DNA from: Ectobius pallidus
Taxonomy: Eukaryota; Arthropoda; Insecta; Blattodea; Ectobiidae
Assembly (NCBI GenBank): GCA_964059195.1
Contig: CAXKWD010000005.1
Location: 40,749,825 to 40,813,824, forward strand
Direction: 5' to 3'
DNA length: 64,000 bases
Shown: piece after piece, positions 35,298 through 45,897 of the stretch
Position numbering within the stretch: the first letter of the stretch is position 1
Layout: each line of letters starts with the position of its first letter
Notes under the pieces: generated by a model
Databases searched by the model: none
What the model was told of the DNA's origin: nothing
What the model saw: only the letters and a program-made list of their open reading frames with translations
Made by a program: the position numbers and the translations under genes

Positions 35298-35760
35298 ATC
35301 AATATAATTAATGTTATCTTTATTAATAAAAGGAATTGTCTGTGTGTCCGCGATGACCAGCGAATTCTACTGAACGCAGAGATCTGAAATTTTAAACATA
35401 GGTGGGCTGAAGGGTCCGAAAATGCACCTCGAAGCCGGAATTTTAATTTTAGCTTTCGCTCGTGAGTTATGAGTGAAAAACGGGCAAAAAACGGGCAAAA
35501 AACGTGCATTTTCTGCGTTTTCGAAGCATCAGTTTTCAGTTATACATTTCAATGTCAAATCAATGGCTTTGGCTATTTTTGTCCTATGAGTGCCGATTGT
35601 TATCAAGCCAAAGAAATAGCCTGAAGTATTGCGTAACAACAGAAGGAGGATCATAACCTACGAATAATAGTGACCTAATAGAGAAACACTTAAAAACATT
35701 CGTGAAATTCATTAAAAATATAGATTTCACCAAACTTCAGTAGGTATATCAAAGACCCGG
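35298..35760 (+). repeat. Possible second Helitron-like repeat
   Basis: Begins near 'ttattaataaaaggaattgt' with a ctgtgtgtc run and contains 'cgctcgtgagttatgagtg' and a triplicated 'aacgggcaaaa' (35480-35510). It ends near 'caaagacccggatgattg', where a GC hairpin and CTAG end would be expected but are not clear. The architecture is Helitron-like only in outline. Confidence 0.35.
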
Positions 35761-36340
35761 ATGATTGTATGTATCTATATTAGTTATACTGTATATCACA
35801 AATTAATTTGGCATTGTAACAAATTATTGCCCAAATTGACAAAACTGTGACTAAAATAATGTTGTAAAAGAAAATATATCATGTAGTATTACTTTGGTAC
35901 CCTACAAGGCGTTGAATCGAAGCGTTGAATATACGTATATTGTTGTTGTTAGTTGAAATTTTGTAAAGTCGTTATTCAAACAAGTATTCTTGGATACGAA
36001 AATGTACATCTTAACTGACTTTACAACTATACTATGCAAACATTTCATGCATCCTGTTTAGTAGTTGATGTAACGTTGGAAAAATCGAAATCGAACGCGT
36101 ATACTAACCCTAATACTCAATTTTTTTACAACATAGTAAGTAATATAGCGTCCAAACTGGTAGAAATTAGATTTCTGCAAGGTATGTGTTCCACTATTTT
36201 TTGTCTCTTTAGTACACCCCCACTTCGCTAAATACAATCTTACATATTCAATGTAGATTTTTTAGTCGGTCACAGTATTATTTAACCATCAAATTTTTTA
36301 TGACTTGGTTGCATTGAACATTTTGGTCTACTTGCAAAAA
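35761..36340. other. AT-rich spacer, nothing assigned
   Basis: No recognisable motif. It ends where the GC-richer LINE 5'-like region begins. Confidence 0.5.
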
Positions 36341-36886
36341 GGAAGCTACAAACTTCCTTAGGGAACGTTTCCTTATGGAAGCACTGTCCTGCAGGCGTGG
36401 AAGTATGCGTGCTTCAATGAGGCGGAGAGCTATACCGACCGTAGCTAGCTACCAGAAGGGTCACCCATGTCGGGAAGGTAACACGCGGAGAAGCCTGACG
36501 AAGGCGTCCTGCAACGACCTATCTTCCATATCCCGTCGGGTTAGGTGGTGTTGCGGGCTATTCCTTCGGGGAACCAGGTCGATCCCTATGGTATTCTTAC
36601 CTTCTACTTCTGCGGGGGCTCCGGGAGTAGTGACAGATTTTTCCCCAAGCTCGTGGGACCATAATTGAGTGTAGCAAGCTTTATCATCCAGAGTGCTACT
36701 TAGCTGGTGACTAAGATAGAATAAACCCTGTTTGAACCCGGGGAACAAGAGCGTTTCACAGGGGACTCAGTTCCTATGGGGAATATTTCCAGGGAACTTA
36801 TAAGATCAGAGGGCTCCTTAAATGGGGACTCCAATGACGATCTAGAGCTCTCCTTAAATGGAGACTCGGAAAGGGTATCGACAATA
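36341..36886 (+). mobile_element. LINE 5' region / ORF1-like start, fused to RT
   Basis: GC-rich, with frames open on both strands, then a plus-strand stretch reading EGSLNGDSNDDLELSLNGDS (about 36810-36870), which repeats an LNGDS motif and looks like the acidic N-terminus of a LINE ORF1. At 36887 it changes abruptly into the reverse-transcriptase segment that the other array units carry (gagttaacttgtgtg). All of ORF1's remainder, the endonuclease and the first part of the RT are therefore missing between these two points. That this is the 5' end of the same LINE is inference; it occurs once in the window. Confidence 0.5.
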
Positions 36887-37873
36887 GAGTTAACTTGTGT
36901 GTAACTCGATGGATTATGGCATCCCTGGATGGCCGCCGGGGAATAGTGCCTCTCAATCAGCGCAAGCTGATGTGCACTATTCCCAGAGGCTGCCCCCAGG
37001 GAGGGGTTCCTACCCCACTTATTTGGTGCCTGGTGGTAGATGGGGTTCTAGCTCAATGAAAGTAGAGTATACGTAGATGAAATCTGCATTGTGGTCAGGT
37101 GCAAATTAGCTGATACAGTTTCGGGCATTATACAAGGTGCCCTTGAAACTGTTGAAAGATGGTGTGGTGAGGTAGATCTGTCGGCTAACCCTGATAAAAC
37201 GAACCTCGTTGTGTTCACGAGGAAGCTTCGGTTTGATGGTTTACATGAACCTACCTTCTTCGGGAAGAAGATGTTTCTGTCTGTGTCTGTCAAGCATCTG
37301 GGAGTGATTCTGGATTTTAGGCTGATTTGGAAAGAACACATTGTAAACAAGATGACTAAGGCCTGCAATGTATTGTGGGTCTATCGGAGGGCCTTCGGCG
37401 TGAGGTGGCGACTTAAACCACGTGTGGTTTATTGGCTGTATGCCTCCATCATTAGGCCTTTCATCACCTATGATTCGGTTTTGTGGTAGCCATGTGTTGA
37501 GAACAAATTAAATAAAATCCGAAGATTAGTGTGTTTGTGGACTACTAGACCCTTGCGCAGCACTCCGCTCAGTGCCCTGGAGACGCTTTTTGGCTAACCT
37601 CCTTTGGATCTGGTTATTCAGGGAGAGGCCGGAGTGACTGCTCATCGTCTCTGGAGTTTGGGCTGTTGGTCTTTTAAAAATCCTATTAAATGACACAGAG
37701 AGTTATTTAGCAGACTTCAGAAGTCGCAGCCTATCCTTGCGATGATCTGTGACAATATGAAGCCAAATTATAATTTTGACTCTGTATATAGGGTCAGTAT
37801 TCCGACCAGAGGGGAATGGACTCGTGGCCCACGGGCTTGTCTGGTATACGGACGGCTCCAAGACGGCCGAGGG
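36887..37873 (+). pseudogene. Unit 0 LINE reverse transcriptase fragment
   Basis: Part of an I/R1/Loa-group LINE polymerase. Visible are the RGCPQGGV region near 36985-37010, a YVDE where YVDD is expected (about 37070-37082, second catalytic Asp replaced), and a 132-codon frame at 37091-37489. That frame has LSANPDKTNLVVFTRKLR, KHLGVILDFRLIWKEH and PRVVYWLYASIIRPFITY, the thumb and connection region of the family. A stop follows at 37487. The start of RNase H (YTDGSKT) is reached just before the R1 insertion. Dead by the catalytic change and stops. Confidence 0.85.
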
Positions 37874-37889
37874 CTACTTTAGCAATCGG

Positions 37890-39613
37890 AGAGCAATACT
37901 GTCCTTGAACCACAGCGCAGCAGAAAAACAAGTAACCAAGGGCTGCCCTCAAGGATACTGCTGCGGGCCAGGTCTGTGGAACATATTATATAACACCCTG
38001 CTAAATTTAGAATACACGAAGCACACCCATGTCATAGCTTTTGCGGATGACCTGGTAGTAATAACCATAGGTGTTAATCTGGAAAAAGCCGAAATGTATA
38101 CCAACACAGATATGAAGAAAATTGAAAAATGGTCAGCTCAAAATAAAATTCAATTCAATGAACTCAAGTCATAAGTCATGCTTGTAACTAGGAAGTTCAG
38201 AGAACAAAATAGCCCTGTCAGCATATATTTAAATAACAAAACATTGGAACAGGTTCAGGAAATCAAGTATCTAGGAATAATATTTGACAACAAATTACTT
38301 ATCAACAAACACATTCAATATGTCAGTGACAGATGTATTAAACTTATCAGCACCCTCGCAAAAACTGCAAAACTTAACTGGGGATTTGGACAACAAGCAC
38401 TTAAAAAACAATTTATAAAGGGGCTATACTCCCAATGCTCTTGTATGGTGCACCAGTATGGCAAGAAAGTATCTGGAAGCACAAAAACATTGCTAAATAC
38501 AAACGAGTACAGAGACTCATGAACATCAAGATCTCCAAAGCCTACAGAACTATCTCATATGAAGCATCGTGTGTAATAGCTGGTCTTACACCAATAGATA
38601 TAATAATACAGGAGAAAATGGAAATCTACAAGACAATAATTAATGAGGGCGAAACACACTTACAAATTGAGACCCCCCCAGACCTGAAAACTTGGAACCA
38701 CCCAGCGGAAAGAGTAAGTATTAAAGAGGCGGAAGAAAACATAGACTATCCGATAGAAATATATACGGATGGAAGCAAAATTGATGGGAAAGTAGGTGCG
38801 GCAGCGGTCTTCTTTCAAAATGGAAATGTACTTCACAAACTGAAATACAAACTACAAAATCATTGCTCAAATAACCAAGATGAACAAATAGCCATTCTGC
38901 AAGCTCTACACACACTTCACGAAAATCCAGAAAATAGAATTACTGAGAGGAAAGGAATAGTATACACTGATAGCAAAATAACCATAGACCTCTTGAGAAA
39001 CAGCCAACACCGAAATGTAATAATTGATGACATTAAACAAAAACACAAACAGCTTGAAGAAGAAAGATGGACAATTCACTTTAACTGCGTGCAGGCTCAC
39101 ACTGGAACTTATGGAAATGAGGTGGCAGACAGACTCGCTAAGGAAGCAGCAAAACAGGACGATCTACCTATTATATACAAGAAAATATCGAGAACGGAAG
39201 TAGAACGAAATATAAAATTAAAGAGCATAGAAAAGTGGCAAATACAATGGGACCAGACAACAAAAGGAACAGAAACCAAGCAGTTCTTCCCAATCATCAA
39301 AAACAGATTGAAAACAGTCCTCAGGCCCACGCCAAACTTCACTGCAATGGTATCCGGACACGGCAAAACAAGATCATATGTCCACCGCTTCAAGATTGTG
39401 AATTCTCCAATGTGCCCCTGCAATAGCGGAAACCAAACAGTAGATCACATCCTTTATGAGAGTCCAATGGTATCTAATGAAAGAAATAAACTTGTGAACA
39501 GTGTTCTAAAACGGGAAAACTGCCCAGTGTCGAAAAAAAGTTTGATAAAGAACCATAGAAACACTTTCCTTTTATTTGTAAATTCAATAGACTTTGAGAA
39601 ACTGAATGGTTGA
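37890..39613 (+). pseudogene. R1-type RT/RNase H ORF2, C-terminal half
   Basis: Begins within the RT palm: GCPQGYCCGPGLWN (about 37940), AFADDLVVI catalytic box (about 38036), IKYLGIIFDNKL (about 38262). A TAA interrupts at 38172 and a frameshift lies near 38418, after which a 392-codon frame runs to 39613. This holds MLLYGAPVWQES, QRLMNIKISKAYRTIS, an RNase H domain with IYTDGSK (about 38759), VYTDSK and HTGTYGNEVADRLA, and a C-terminal CPC..G.QTVDHIL zinc-like motif. The final Cys of that motif appears replaced. In intact R1-clade proteins this region gives template synthesis and RNA removal during target-primed reverse transcription. Only two lesions make it one of the better preserved copies here, although 5'-truncated. 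Confidence 0.9.
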
Positions 39614-39884
39614 AAGCGATAGGATATGTTAGCATAGGCTGACAATTAACGAAGCTAGTGTTAATGGACAGTATGGTGTAAACTAATACCCAAAATAAGC
39701 CAAGGAGAATAGGTTAAGGACAATAGACTAAGGAAAATAGGCTAAGAGCAATAGGCTAATGAAACAGGAATCAGGCTAAAATACCAATGTATAGTATATA
39801 AGTACTAGGATTCAATGCAAAGTTTATAGGCATGTAGTGCTACCATTGCGTAACGGAGCATGCTGTTGATGAATTAAAAAAAAA
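39614..39884 (+). repeat. R1 3' UTR with degenerate 16-bp repeats
   Basis: Between about 39690 and 39785 the phrase 'aataggctaagg/aaataggctaaga' recurs about five times at 15-20-bp spacing, degenerate. It precedes a unique stretch and the A-rich tail. Confidence 0.7.
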
Positions 39885-40620
39885 TCTGTTCTGACATCCA
39901 GGATCCCCTGAAGGGACTGTGTGCCAATACAACAAGGTCTAGGTTCCTACGAGAGTGCCAGAAACCTTGGATATTCTTTGCTCACGCCGACCAGTACAGT
40001 TCTGCATGGTTCCTGGGCATGCTGGAAACAGAGAAATTTAAATAGCGGATAAGCTAGCCAGGGAGGGCTCGGCCAATGTCATTATTGGACCGTAATCTGT
40101 TGTTGGTATCACTCCAAGAAGTGCCAGACGTGAGATCTGAGACTGGATGTCTCATCAGCATGACACTTTTTGGAGTAATCTCACTTCTGCTAGGCAGGCT
40201 CAAGCTATAATCGATGGATCTAGCAAGAAGAGAGCAAGATTCTGTTAACCCTTAACCGGGTACTACTTAGAGGTGTAGTTGGCCTGTTAACAGGACACAA
40301 CACCCTAAGGAGACACCTACATGGGATGAAGCTTAGTGCAGATCCCACTTGTAGGAAGTGTGGAAGACAAGATATTCTGCCAGTGCGAAACACATGCTAC
40401 AATTAGACACTTTCTCCTGGGCTCGGATAAAGTGAGACCAGATGACATCGGAGAACTAATCCAAGTTCTATCCGGTCCTTCTTCAATGCAACGGGACTTT
40501 AATGAATTATCCAGTAAGAGGGGCACAATGGGCCCAATTATGTGGCCTACGTGCACATGACCGAAAGGGCCCAACCCATTCATATTCTTTCATTAAAAGC
40601 TATATAAGTTTTAACATGAC
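39885..40620 (+). pseudogene. Unit 0 LINE RNase H tail and C-terminal zinc motif
   Basis: Resumes the host LINE after the R1 insertion. It matches unit 1 43907-44640: the remainder of RNase H (PGHAG-like region near 40015), the VVGLLTGHNTLRRHLH-type segment near 40270-40325, and the zinc-like motif DPTCRKCGRQD near 40340-40375. Frameshifts and stops are frequent. The end 'aaagggcccaacccattcat' near 40565-40585 looks like the end of the coding part. Confidence 0.75.
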
Positions 40621-41297
40621 AGTATATTTTTCACGTAGATTAGATCCGTAACAGCTTCAAGTGTTTTGAAATGTAACCAAACGTTTTACGACCTTCGAGG
40701 CATTTAATATGACGATTATAGTTGGAAATAATATTTTAAGGTTAGGAATGTATGCCGATATTCTTTTAAGATTTAGACTTTCAGTTCTGAAAATGTGTAA
40801 AAATAAGATTTCTTGAAATATATTCCTCAGAAATTGAGCGTAACTTGACATTTCCTTTACTCCAGTAAGCGTCCGCTGTTTGAAGAGAATACAACAGTTG
40901 CTACTAAGACCTACCTAAGAATATATTACATGTGAAAGCTACGAGATTCTACTCGGTTATTTTCTCCTTGTATAATATTTATAGGAATTTTCATAATTTC
41001 GTGGCATATAAATGTTTACATGTCAAACAAGCAAAACGGCTTAACGTCCTGCGCGCAGCTTGCTACTTTACCGGCAATTCATTTTCTTCGAGAATGTACT
41101 TTATAGGTTCTTCCATCAGGTAATATGGGGTGGATTATTCATTCTAATTCGGCGTTCATTTTTATTTCATGTGTCTATTATTATACAGTGGAATGTGCAA
41201 TAAATGACATAGATCTAGCAGAAAAATGATAAGGAATAAGTTGTACCATTGTTGGTCTTGTGTACCTTAGATCGTTTTCGTATAAATACAAAACATG
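40621..41297. other. Unit 0 AT-rich block
   Basis: The same block is found in every unit (for example 44640-45330 and 49315-50008). No protein or RNA motif recognised. Frames on either strand are conserved only because the units are alike. Confidence 0.5.
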
Positions 41298-41308
41298 ATA
41301 TCACTTGC
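41298..41308 (+). other. Empty target site of the unit 1-4 insertion
   Basis: atatcacttgc occurs once here, with continuous flanks 'aaaacatg' and 'ctagcaacgag'. In units 1-4 the same 11 bases flank a 545-590-bp insert on both sides. This is therefore the unoccupied site. Confidence 0.9.
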
Positions 41309-42182
41309 CTAGCAACGAGTATATGTAAATTTCCAAATCAGCGAGATATGCTACCAAAAAGGAATGATGTGTATTCAACATTCATTTAGTTTTGATCTTG
41401 AGAGGGGAACGAGAATGAGAACAAGTTTACACAGAACTAGCCACGGAGTCGCCTGTGTGGCGAGTCAATAGAGTGAAGTTAATTCTTTCGCAAGCTGCGT
41501 CGCGTCGTTTGTTAGCAGCCCCTGGAGCGGAGTTACGTCTTTCGCGAACTGCTCTGAATGATTGATTTCCCAGGAAAATATTGATTATGTAAAACATTAT
41601 ATGCTTAGGTAGGAGAAGAAAGGTTTCATTTTCTAATGATACTAACGTAACGGGTCAGGAGAAATTACCCAGATGCCCATGCAATGGTGCCTAGAAGCCT
41701 TTATCAGTGATACGTGATAATTAATCCCTCCGAGTTTTTGACGTAAACACTCTTCGGCGCCTTCAGTTGACAAGTACCAAAGCACAAGGACTCGAGGTTG
41801 CGTGAATTTTATTTAACATGGAAGCGTCTGCTTCATTTTGCGATATTTTGTATTAAAATGTTGGTGCAGGATTCGAACTGAATCCTGGTCTCTATCAGGT
41901 GCCCAGGGTATTAGCAACTCTTAGCAGTGTTATGATATTTCCTAGATTAACAGTGTTAACTCACTATAAAATAATAATAGGTTCTTTTTAATTTTTCACG
42001 TCCATATCAAAAGAAGACGGAATGTTCAGGACATGACAATATTAGTGAACTGCAAAGTTATGGCTGCAAATGCTTTCGACTACAGGCGGAAGAACCATGA
42101 AGTAGAATCATCAAGACTACTCCTGAAAATGTCTATTTGGGTAAGCATTGATTATAATTGTATTACGTAATGAAATATATGT
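41309..42182. other. Unit 0/1 linker with tRNA-like stretch
   Basis: GC-richer DNA corresponding to 47100-47844 of the next unit. On the minus strand near 41862-41935, cagttcgaatcctgcacca resembles a tRNA T arm with box B (GTTCGAATCC), preceded by a CCTGG/CCAGG stem. No convincing box A or acceptor stem, so at most a tRNA-derived relic. The stretch recurs in every unit (47530-47600, 52230-52300, 56900-56970, 61590-61660). Confidence 0.35.
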
Positions 42183-42212
42183 ATGTCACTAATAACAATA
42201 TGCAAAATAATT

Positions 42213-43384
42213 ATTAAACGTATCTTTCTATTTGGCCGACTTGCTAAGCAGGACTGGCGGACTGCCGAAAATATTGTCATCTATAAGAGAATAAAGTGGG
42301 CAATTCAATCATTTCCCCCCTTTAAAAGCCCAGAGATAGATGGGATTTTCCCGGCCCTGCTTCAGCAGGGACATGATTTACTCTTTCCAAACTTGGTAAG
42401 AATTTTCAGATCTTGCCTGGCGATGGGTTATGTACACCCGTCGTGGATGCAGGCAAGACTAGTTTTTATTCCTAAGCCCGGTAGGAACTAGTACCTTGAC
42501 CTAAGGATTTTAGACCTATTAGTCTGACTTCCTTGCTTTTAACGACTTTGGAAAGGCTAATAGATAGATGTATCAGAGGACCTATCTTAATTTAAAGGCC
42601 TTTGAGTGCTGAACAACATGCCTATCAGGCTGGCAAATCCGTGAAGATGGCGTTTCATCAATTGATTTCAAGGGCTGAAGAAGTGCTTGACCAGTGAGAG
42701 TTAGCCATGGCAGTGTTTTTGTACCTAGAGGGGCCTTTAATTTTACTTCATATGGATCTATCTATTGAGGATGGATTGGACATGGAGTATACTTGTAACT
42801 CGATGGATTATGGCATCCCTGGACGGCCGCCGGGAAATAGTGTCTCTCAATCAGTGCAAGCTGATGTGCACTATGCCCAGAGGCTTCCCCCAGGGAGGGG
42901 TTCCTGCCCTCACTTATTTGGTGCCTGGTGGTAGATGAGGTTCTAGCTCAATGAAAGTAGAGTATACGTAGATGATATCTGCATTGTGGTCAGGGGCAAA
43001 TTAGCTGATACAGTTTCGGGCCTTATACAAGGTGCCCTTGAAACTGTTGAAAGATGGTGTGGTGAGGTAGGACTGTCGGCTAACCCTGATAAATCTAACC
43101 TCGTTGTGTTCACGAGGAAGCTTCGGCTTGATGGTTTACATGAACCTACCTTCTTCGGGAAGAAGATGCTTCTGTCTATGTCTGTCAAGTATCTGGGAGT
43201 AATTCTGGATACTAGGCTGACTTGGAAACAACACATTGTAAACAAGATGGATATGGCCTGCAATGTATTGTGGGCCTGTCGGATGGCCTTTGGTGTGAGG
43301 TGGGGATTTAAACCACGTGTGGTTTATTGGCTGTATGCCTACATCATTAAGCCTTTCATCACCTATGCTTCGGTTTTGTGGTAG
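42213..43384 (+). pseudogene. LINE reverse transcriptase, copy before/in unit 1
   Basis: The best palm in the array. Frame 42183-42491 gives WAIQSFPPFKSPEIDGIFPA and HPSWMQARLVFIPKPGR (RT regions 0-2). Broken frames then give PLSAEQHAYQAGKS (about 42600), a region-A block where VFLDIEGAF of the family reads VFLYLEGP (catalytic Asp to Tyr), RGCPQGGV-like sequence near 42885, and an intact YVDD box (42965-42976). Frame 42986-43384 holds LSANPDKSNLVVFTRKLR, KYLGVILDTRLTWKQH and PRVVYWLYAYIIKPFITY. Stops and the missing region-A Asp make it inactive. I place it in the I/R1/Loa group because an RNase H domain follows and the thumb region is of that style. Confidence 0.85.
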
Positions 43385-44640
43385 CCATGTGTTGAGAACA
43401 AATTAAATAAGATCCAACCGATAGTGTGTTAGTGGACTACTGGAGCCGTGCCCACCACTCCGCTAAGTGCCCTGGAGACGCTGCTTGGGTAACCTCCTTT
43501 GGATCTGGTTATTCAGGGAGAGGCCGGAGTGACTGATCATAGTCTCTGGAGTTTGGGCGGTTGGTCTTTTAAAAATCCAAATAAAGGACTCAGAGAGATA
43601 CTTAGCAGACTTCAGAAGTCGCAGCCTATCTTTGCGATGAACTGTGATAATATGAAGGCAAATTATAACTTTGTATATAGGGTCAGTATTCCGCCCAGAG
43701 GGGAATGGACTCGTGGCCCACGGACTTGTCTGGTATACGGATGGCTCCAAGACGGCCGAGGGGACCGGAGTTGGCATCTATGGCCCTAAGACGAGGCTTT
43801 CGTACCCTTTGGGAGGTTATACTTCAGTATTCCAGGCTTAAATATTTGCTATTTTGCCTGTGCTTATCAAATCTTAGGGATGCCTTCGCTGCAAGGTCGG
43901 ATTAGCATCTGTTCTGACAGCAATGCTCCCCTGAAGGGACTGTGTGCCAACACAACAAGGTCTAGGTTGGTACGAGAGTGCCAAAAACCTCGGATATTCT
44001 CTGCTCCCGCCGACCAGTACAGTTCTGCATGGTTCCTGGGCATGCTGGAATCAGAGAATTTGAACTAGCGGATAAGCTACCAAGGGAGGGCTCAGCCAAT
44101 GTGTTTATTGGACCGGAATATGTTGTTGGTATCACTCCAAGAAGTGCCAGACGTAAGGTCTGAGACTGGATGTCTCATCAGCATGACACTTTTTGGAGTA
44201 ATCTCACTACTGCTAGGCAGGCTCAAGCTATGATCGAGGGACCTAGCAAGAAGAAAAGCAAGATTCTGTTAACCCTTAACCGGGTCTACTTAGAGGTGTA
44301 GTTGGCCTATTAACAGGACACAACACCCTAAAGAGACACCTACATGTGATGAAACTTAGTGCAGATCCCACATGTAGGAAGTGTGGAAGACAAGATATTC
44401 TGCCAGTGCGAAGCACTTGCAACAATTAGACACTTTCTCCTGGGCTCGGATAAAGTGAGACCAGATGACATCGGAGAACTAATCCAAGTTCTATCCTGAC
44501 CTTCTTGAATGCAAAGGGACTTTAATGAATTATCCAGTAAGAGGGGCACAATGTGCCCAATTATGTGGCCTACGTGCACGTGAACGAAAGGGCCCAACCC
44601 ATTCATATTCTTTCATTCAAAGCTATATGTTTTAAAATGA
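43385..44640 (+). pseudogene. Unit 1 LINE RNase H domain and C-terminal zinc motif
   Basis: Reads, over several frames, WYTDGSKTAEGTGVGIYG (about 43732-43785) followed by PKTRLSYPLGGYTSVFQ and a stop. ISICSDSNAPLKGLC (about 43900-43950) comes next, then VPGHAGIREFELADKL (about 44030-44080) and VVGLLTGHNTL-like sequence near 44300. DPTCRKCGRQD lies at about 44362-44395. These are the RNase H catalytic blocks (D..., D..., H...D region) and the CCHC-like end of I/R1/Loa-group LINEs. Nucleotides 43520-44500 are exactly what is missing from units 2-5. Frameshifts and stops make it a pseudogene. Confidence 0.85.
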
Positions 44641-45330
44641 CAGTATATTTTTCACATAGATTAGATCTGTAACATCTTCAAGTGTTTTGAAATGTAATCA
44701 AATGTTTTAAGACCTTCGAGGCATTTAATATGACGATTATAGTTGGAAATAATATTTTAAGGTTAGGAATGTATGCCGATATTCTTTTAAGATTTAGACT
44801 TTCAGTTCTGAAAATGTGTAAAAATAAGTTTTCTTGAAATATATTCCTCAGAAATGGAGCGTAACTTGACATTTCCTTTACTCCGGTAAGCGTCCGCTGT
44901 TTGAAGAGAATACAACAGTTGCTACTAAGACCTACCTAAGAATATCTCACATGTGAAAGCTACGAGATTCTACTCAGTTATTTTCTCCTTGTATAATATT
45001 TATGAGGTAATACTTCATAGGAATTGTCATAATTTCGTGGCATATAAATTTGTACATGTCAAACAAGCAAAAGGGCATAACGGCATAAAGCTTGCTACTT
45101 TACCGGCAATTCATTTTCTTCGAGAATGTACTTTATAGGTTCTTCCATCAGGTAATAAGGGATGGATTATTCATTCTAATTCGGGGTTCATTTTTATTTC
45201 ATTTGTCTATTATTATACAGTGGTATATGCAATAAGTGATATCGATCTAGCAGAGAAAATGATAAGGAATAAGTTGCACCATTGTTGGTCTTGTGTACCT
45301 TAGATCGTTTTCGTATAAATACAAAACATG
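44641..45330. other. Unit 1 AT-rich block
   Basis: Homologous to 40621-41297. No recognised function. Confidence 0.5.
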
Positions 45331-45897
45331 ATATCACTTGCTTGGAAACGAAAATACCGTATTGCATAGCCAAAATTCGTAGATGTAGGAACGATATGTT
45401 AAAAGAATCAAAAATAGTAGAATTAACTAAGAAATTTCAGTGTGAGAGATACGCGTTTTCGAGATTAACAGACAATAACATATTAGAATTTATAAGAAAA
45501 TATTTAGCAGCATTTCACATAGGGAAGTTGACGCAAATTGAAGGGCTAACCAAGACGTTCTGCGAAATTTGGCTAAAATATGAAGGGCTGCCATCAAGAG
45601 ATAGCCTGTATGAGCTATACATCTGCTTCGGCGTGGAAAGAGGGATCGAAAAACATAAGCTGGATGAAGATCTCTTTACGCTGGGTATCCACTTGTATAA
45701 CTTAAAAGAGGAAAGGCTCCACAAAGAAGCGGTAAGAGGAGAATATAGATTTAGAAAATAGGCTGTATAGTTTGTAAGAAATTGTTGATTGTAGTTTTAT
45801 AGAAGGGCCCCCCGAGAAATACACTGTAATCGAAGGGGACCCACTTTAGATATGAATTCTGAATAAACATTATTATTATTATTATTATATCACTTGC
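45331..45897 (+). mobile_element. 5'-truncated retroelement insertion in unit 1
   Basis: The 545-bp insert 45342-45886 is bounded by an 11-bp direct repeat, atatcacttgc (45331-45341 and 45887-45897), and the site is empty in unit 0. It ends with gaataaac followed by six ATT. Upstream of that the 3' region has a G/C-run pair (gggccccccgag ... gaaggggaccc). An open frame occupies most of the insert; read from the host ATG at 45282 it is 159 codons, ending at 45761. The insert-encoded part (LETKIPYCIAKIRRCRND..., ending HKEAVRGEYRFRK) is charged and helical-looking and matches no domain I recognise. The target duplication, truncation and simple-repeat tail point to LINE-type or LINE-mobilised retrotransposition. 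Confidence 0.85.

Larger units (their letters stand above)
37874..39884 (+). mobile_element. 5'-truncated R1-clade LINE nested in unit 0
   Basis: Comparison with unit 1 places the junctions after 'ggccgaggg' (37873) and before 'tctgttctgaca' (39885). The insert is about 2.0 kb, has an R1-type ORF2 C-terminal half, a 3' untranslated region and a short A-rich tail (gaattaaaaaaaaa). No target-site duplication is visible; about 143 bp of the target (unit 1 43764-43906) is missing instead. It lies in the same orientation as the host LINE. Confidence 0.85.
36887..42784 (+). repeat. Array unit 0 (most diverged, with R1 insertion)
   Basis: 5898 bp. It carries the R1 insertion (37874-39884), retains the LINE RNase H tail and lacks the 545-bp retroelement insertion, with the empty target at 41298-41308. 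It also lacks most of the 1.05-kb anonymous block: 'cacggagt' at about 41440 joins almost directly to 'cgcctgtgtggcgag'. It is the only unit whose left neighbour is not another unit. Confidence 0.9.
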
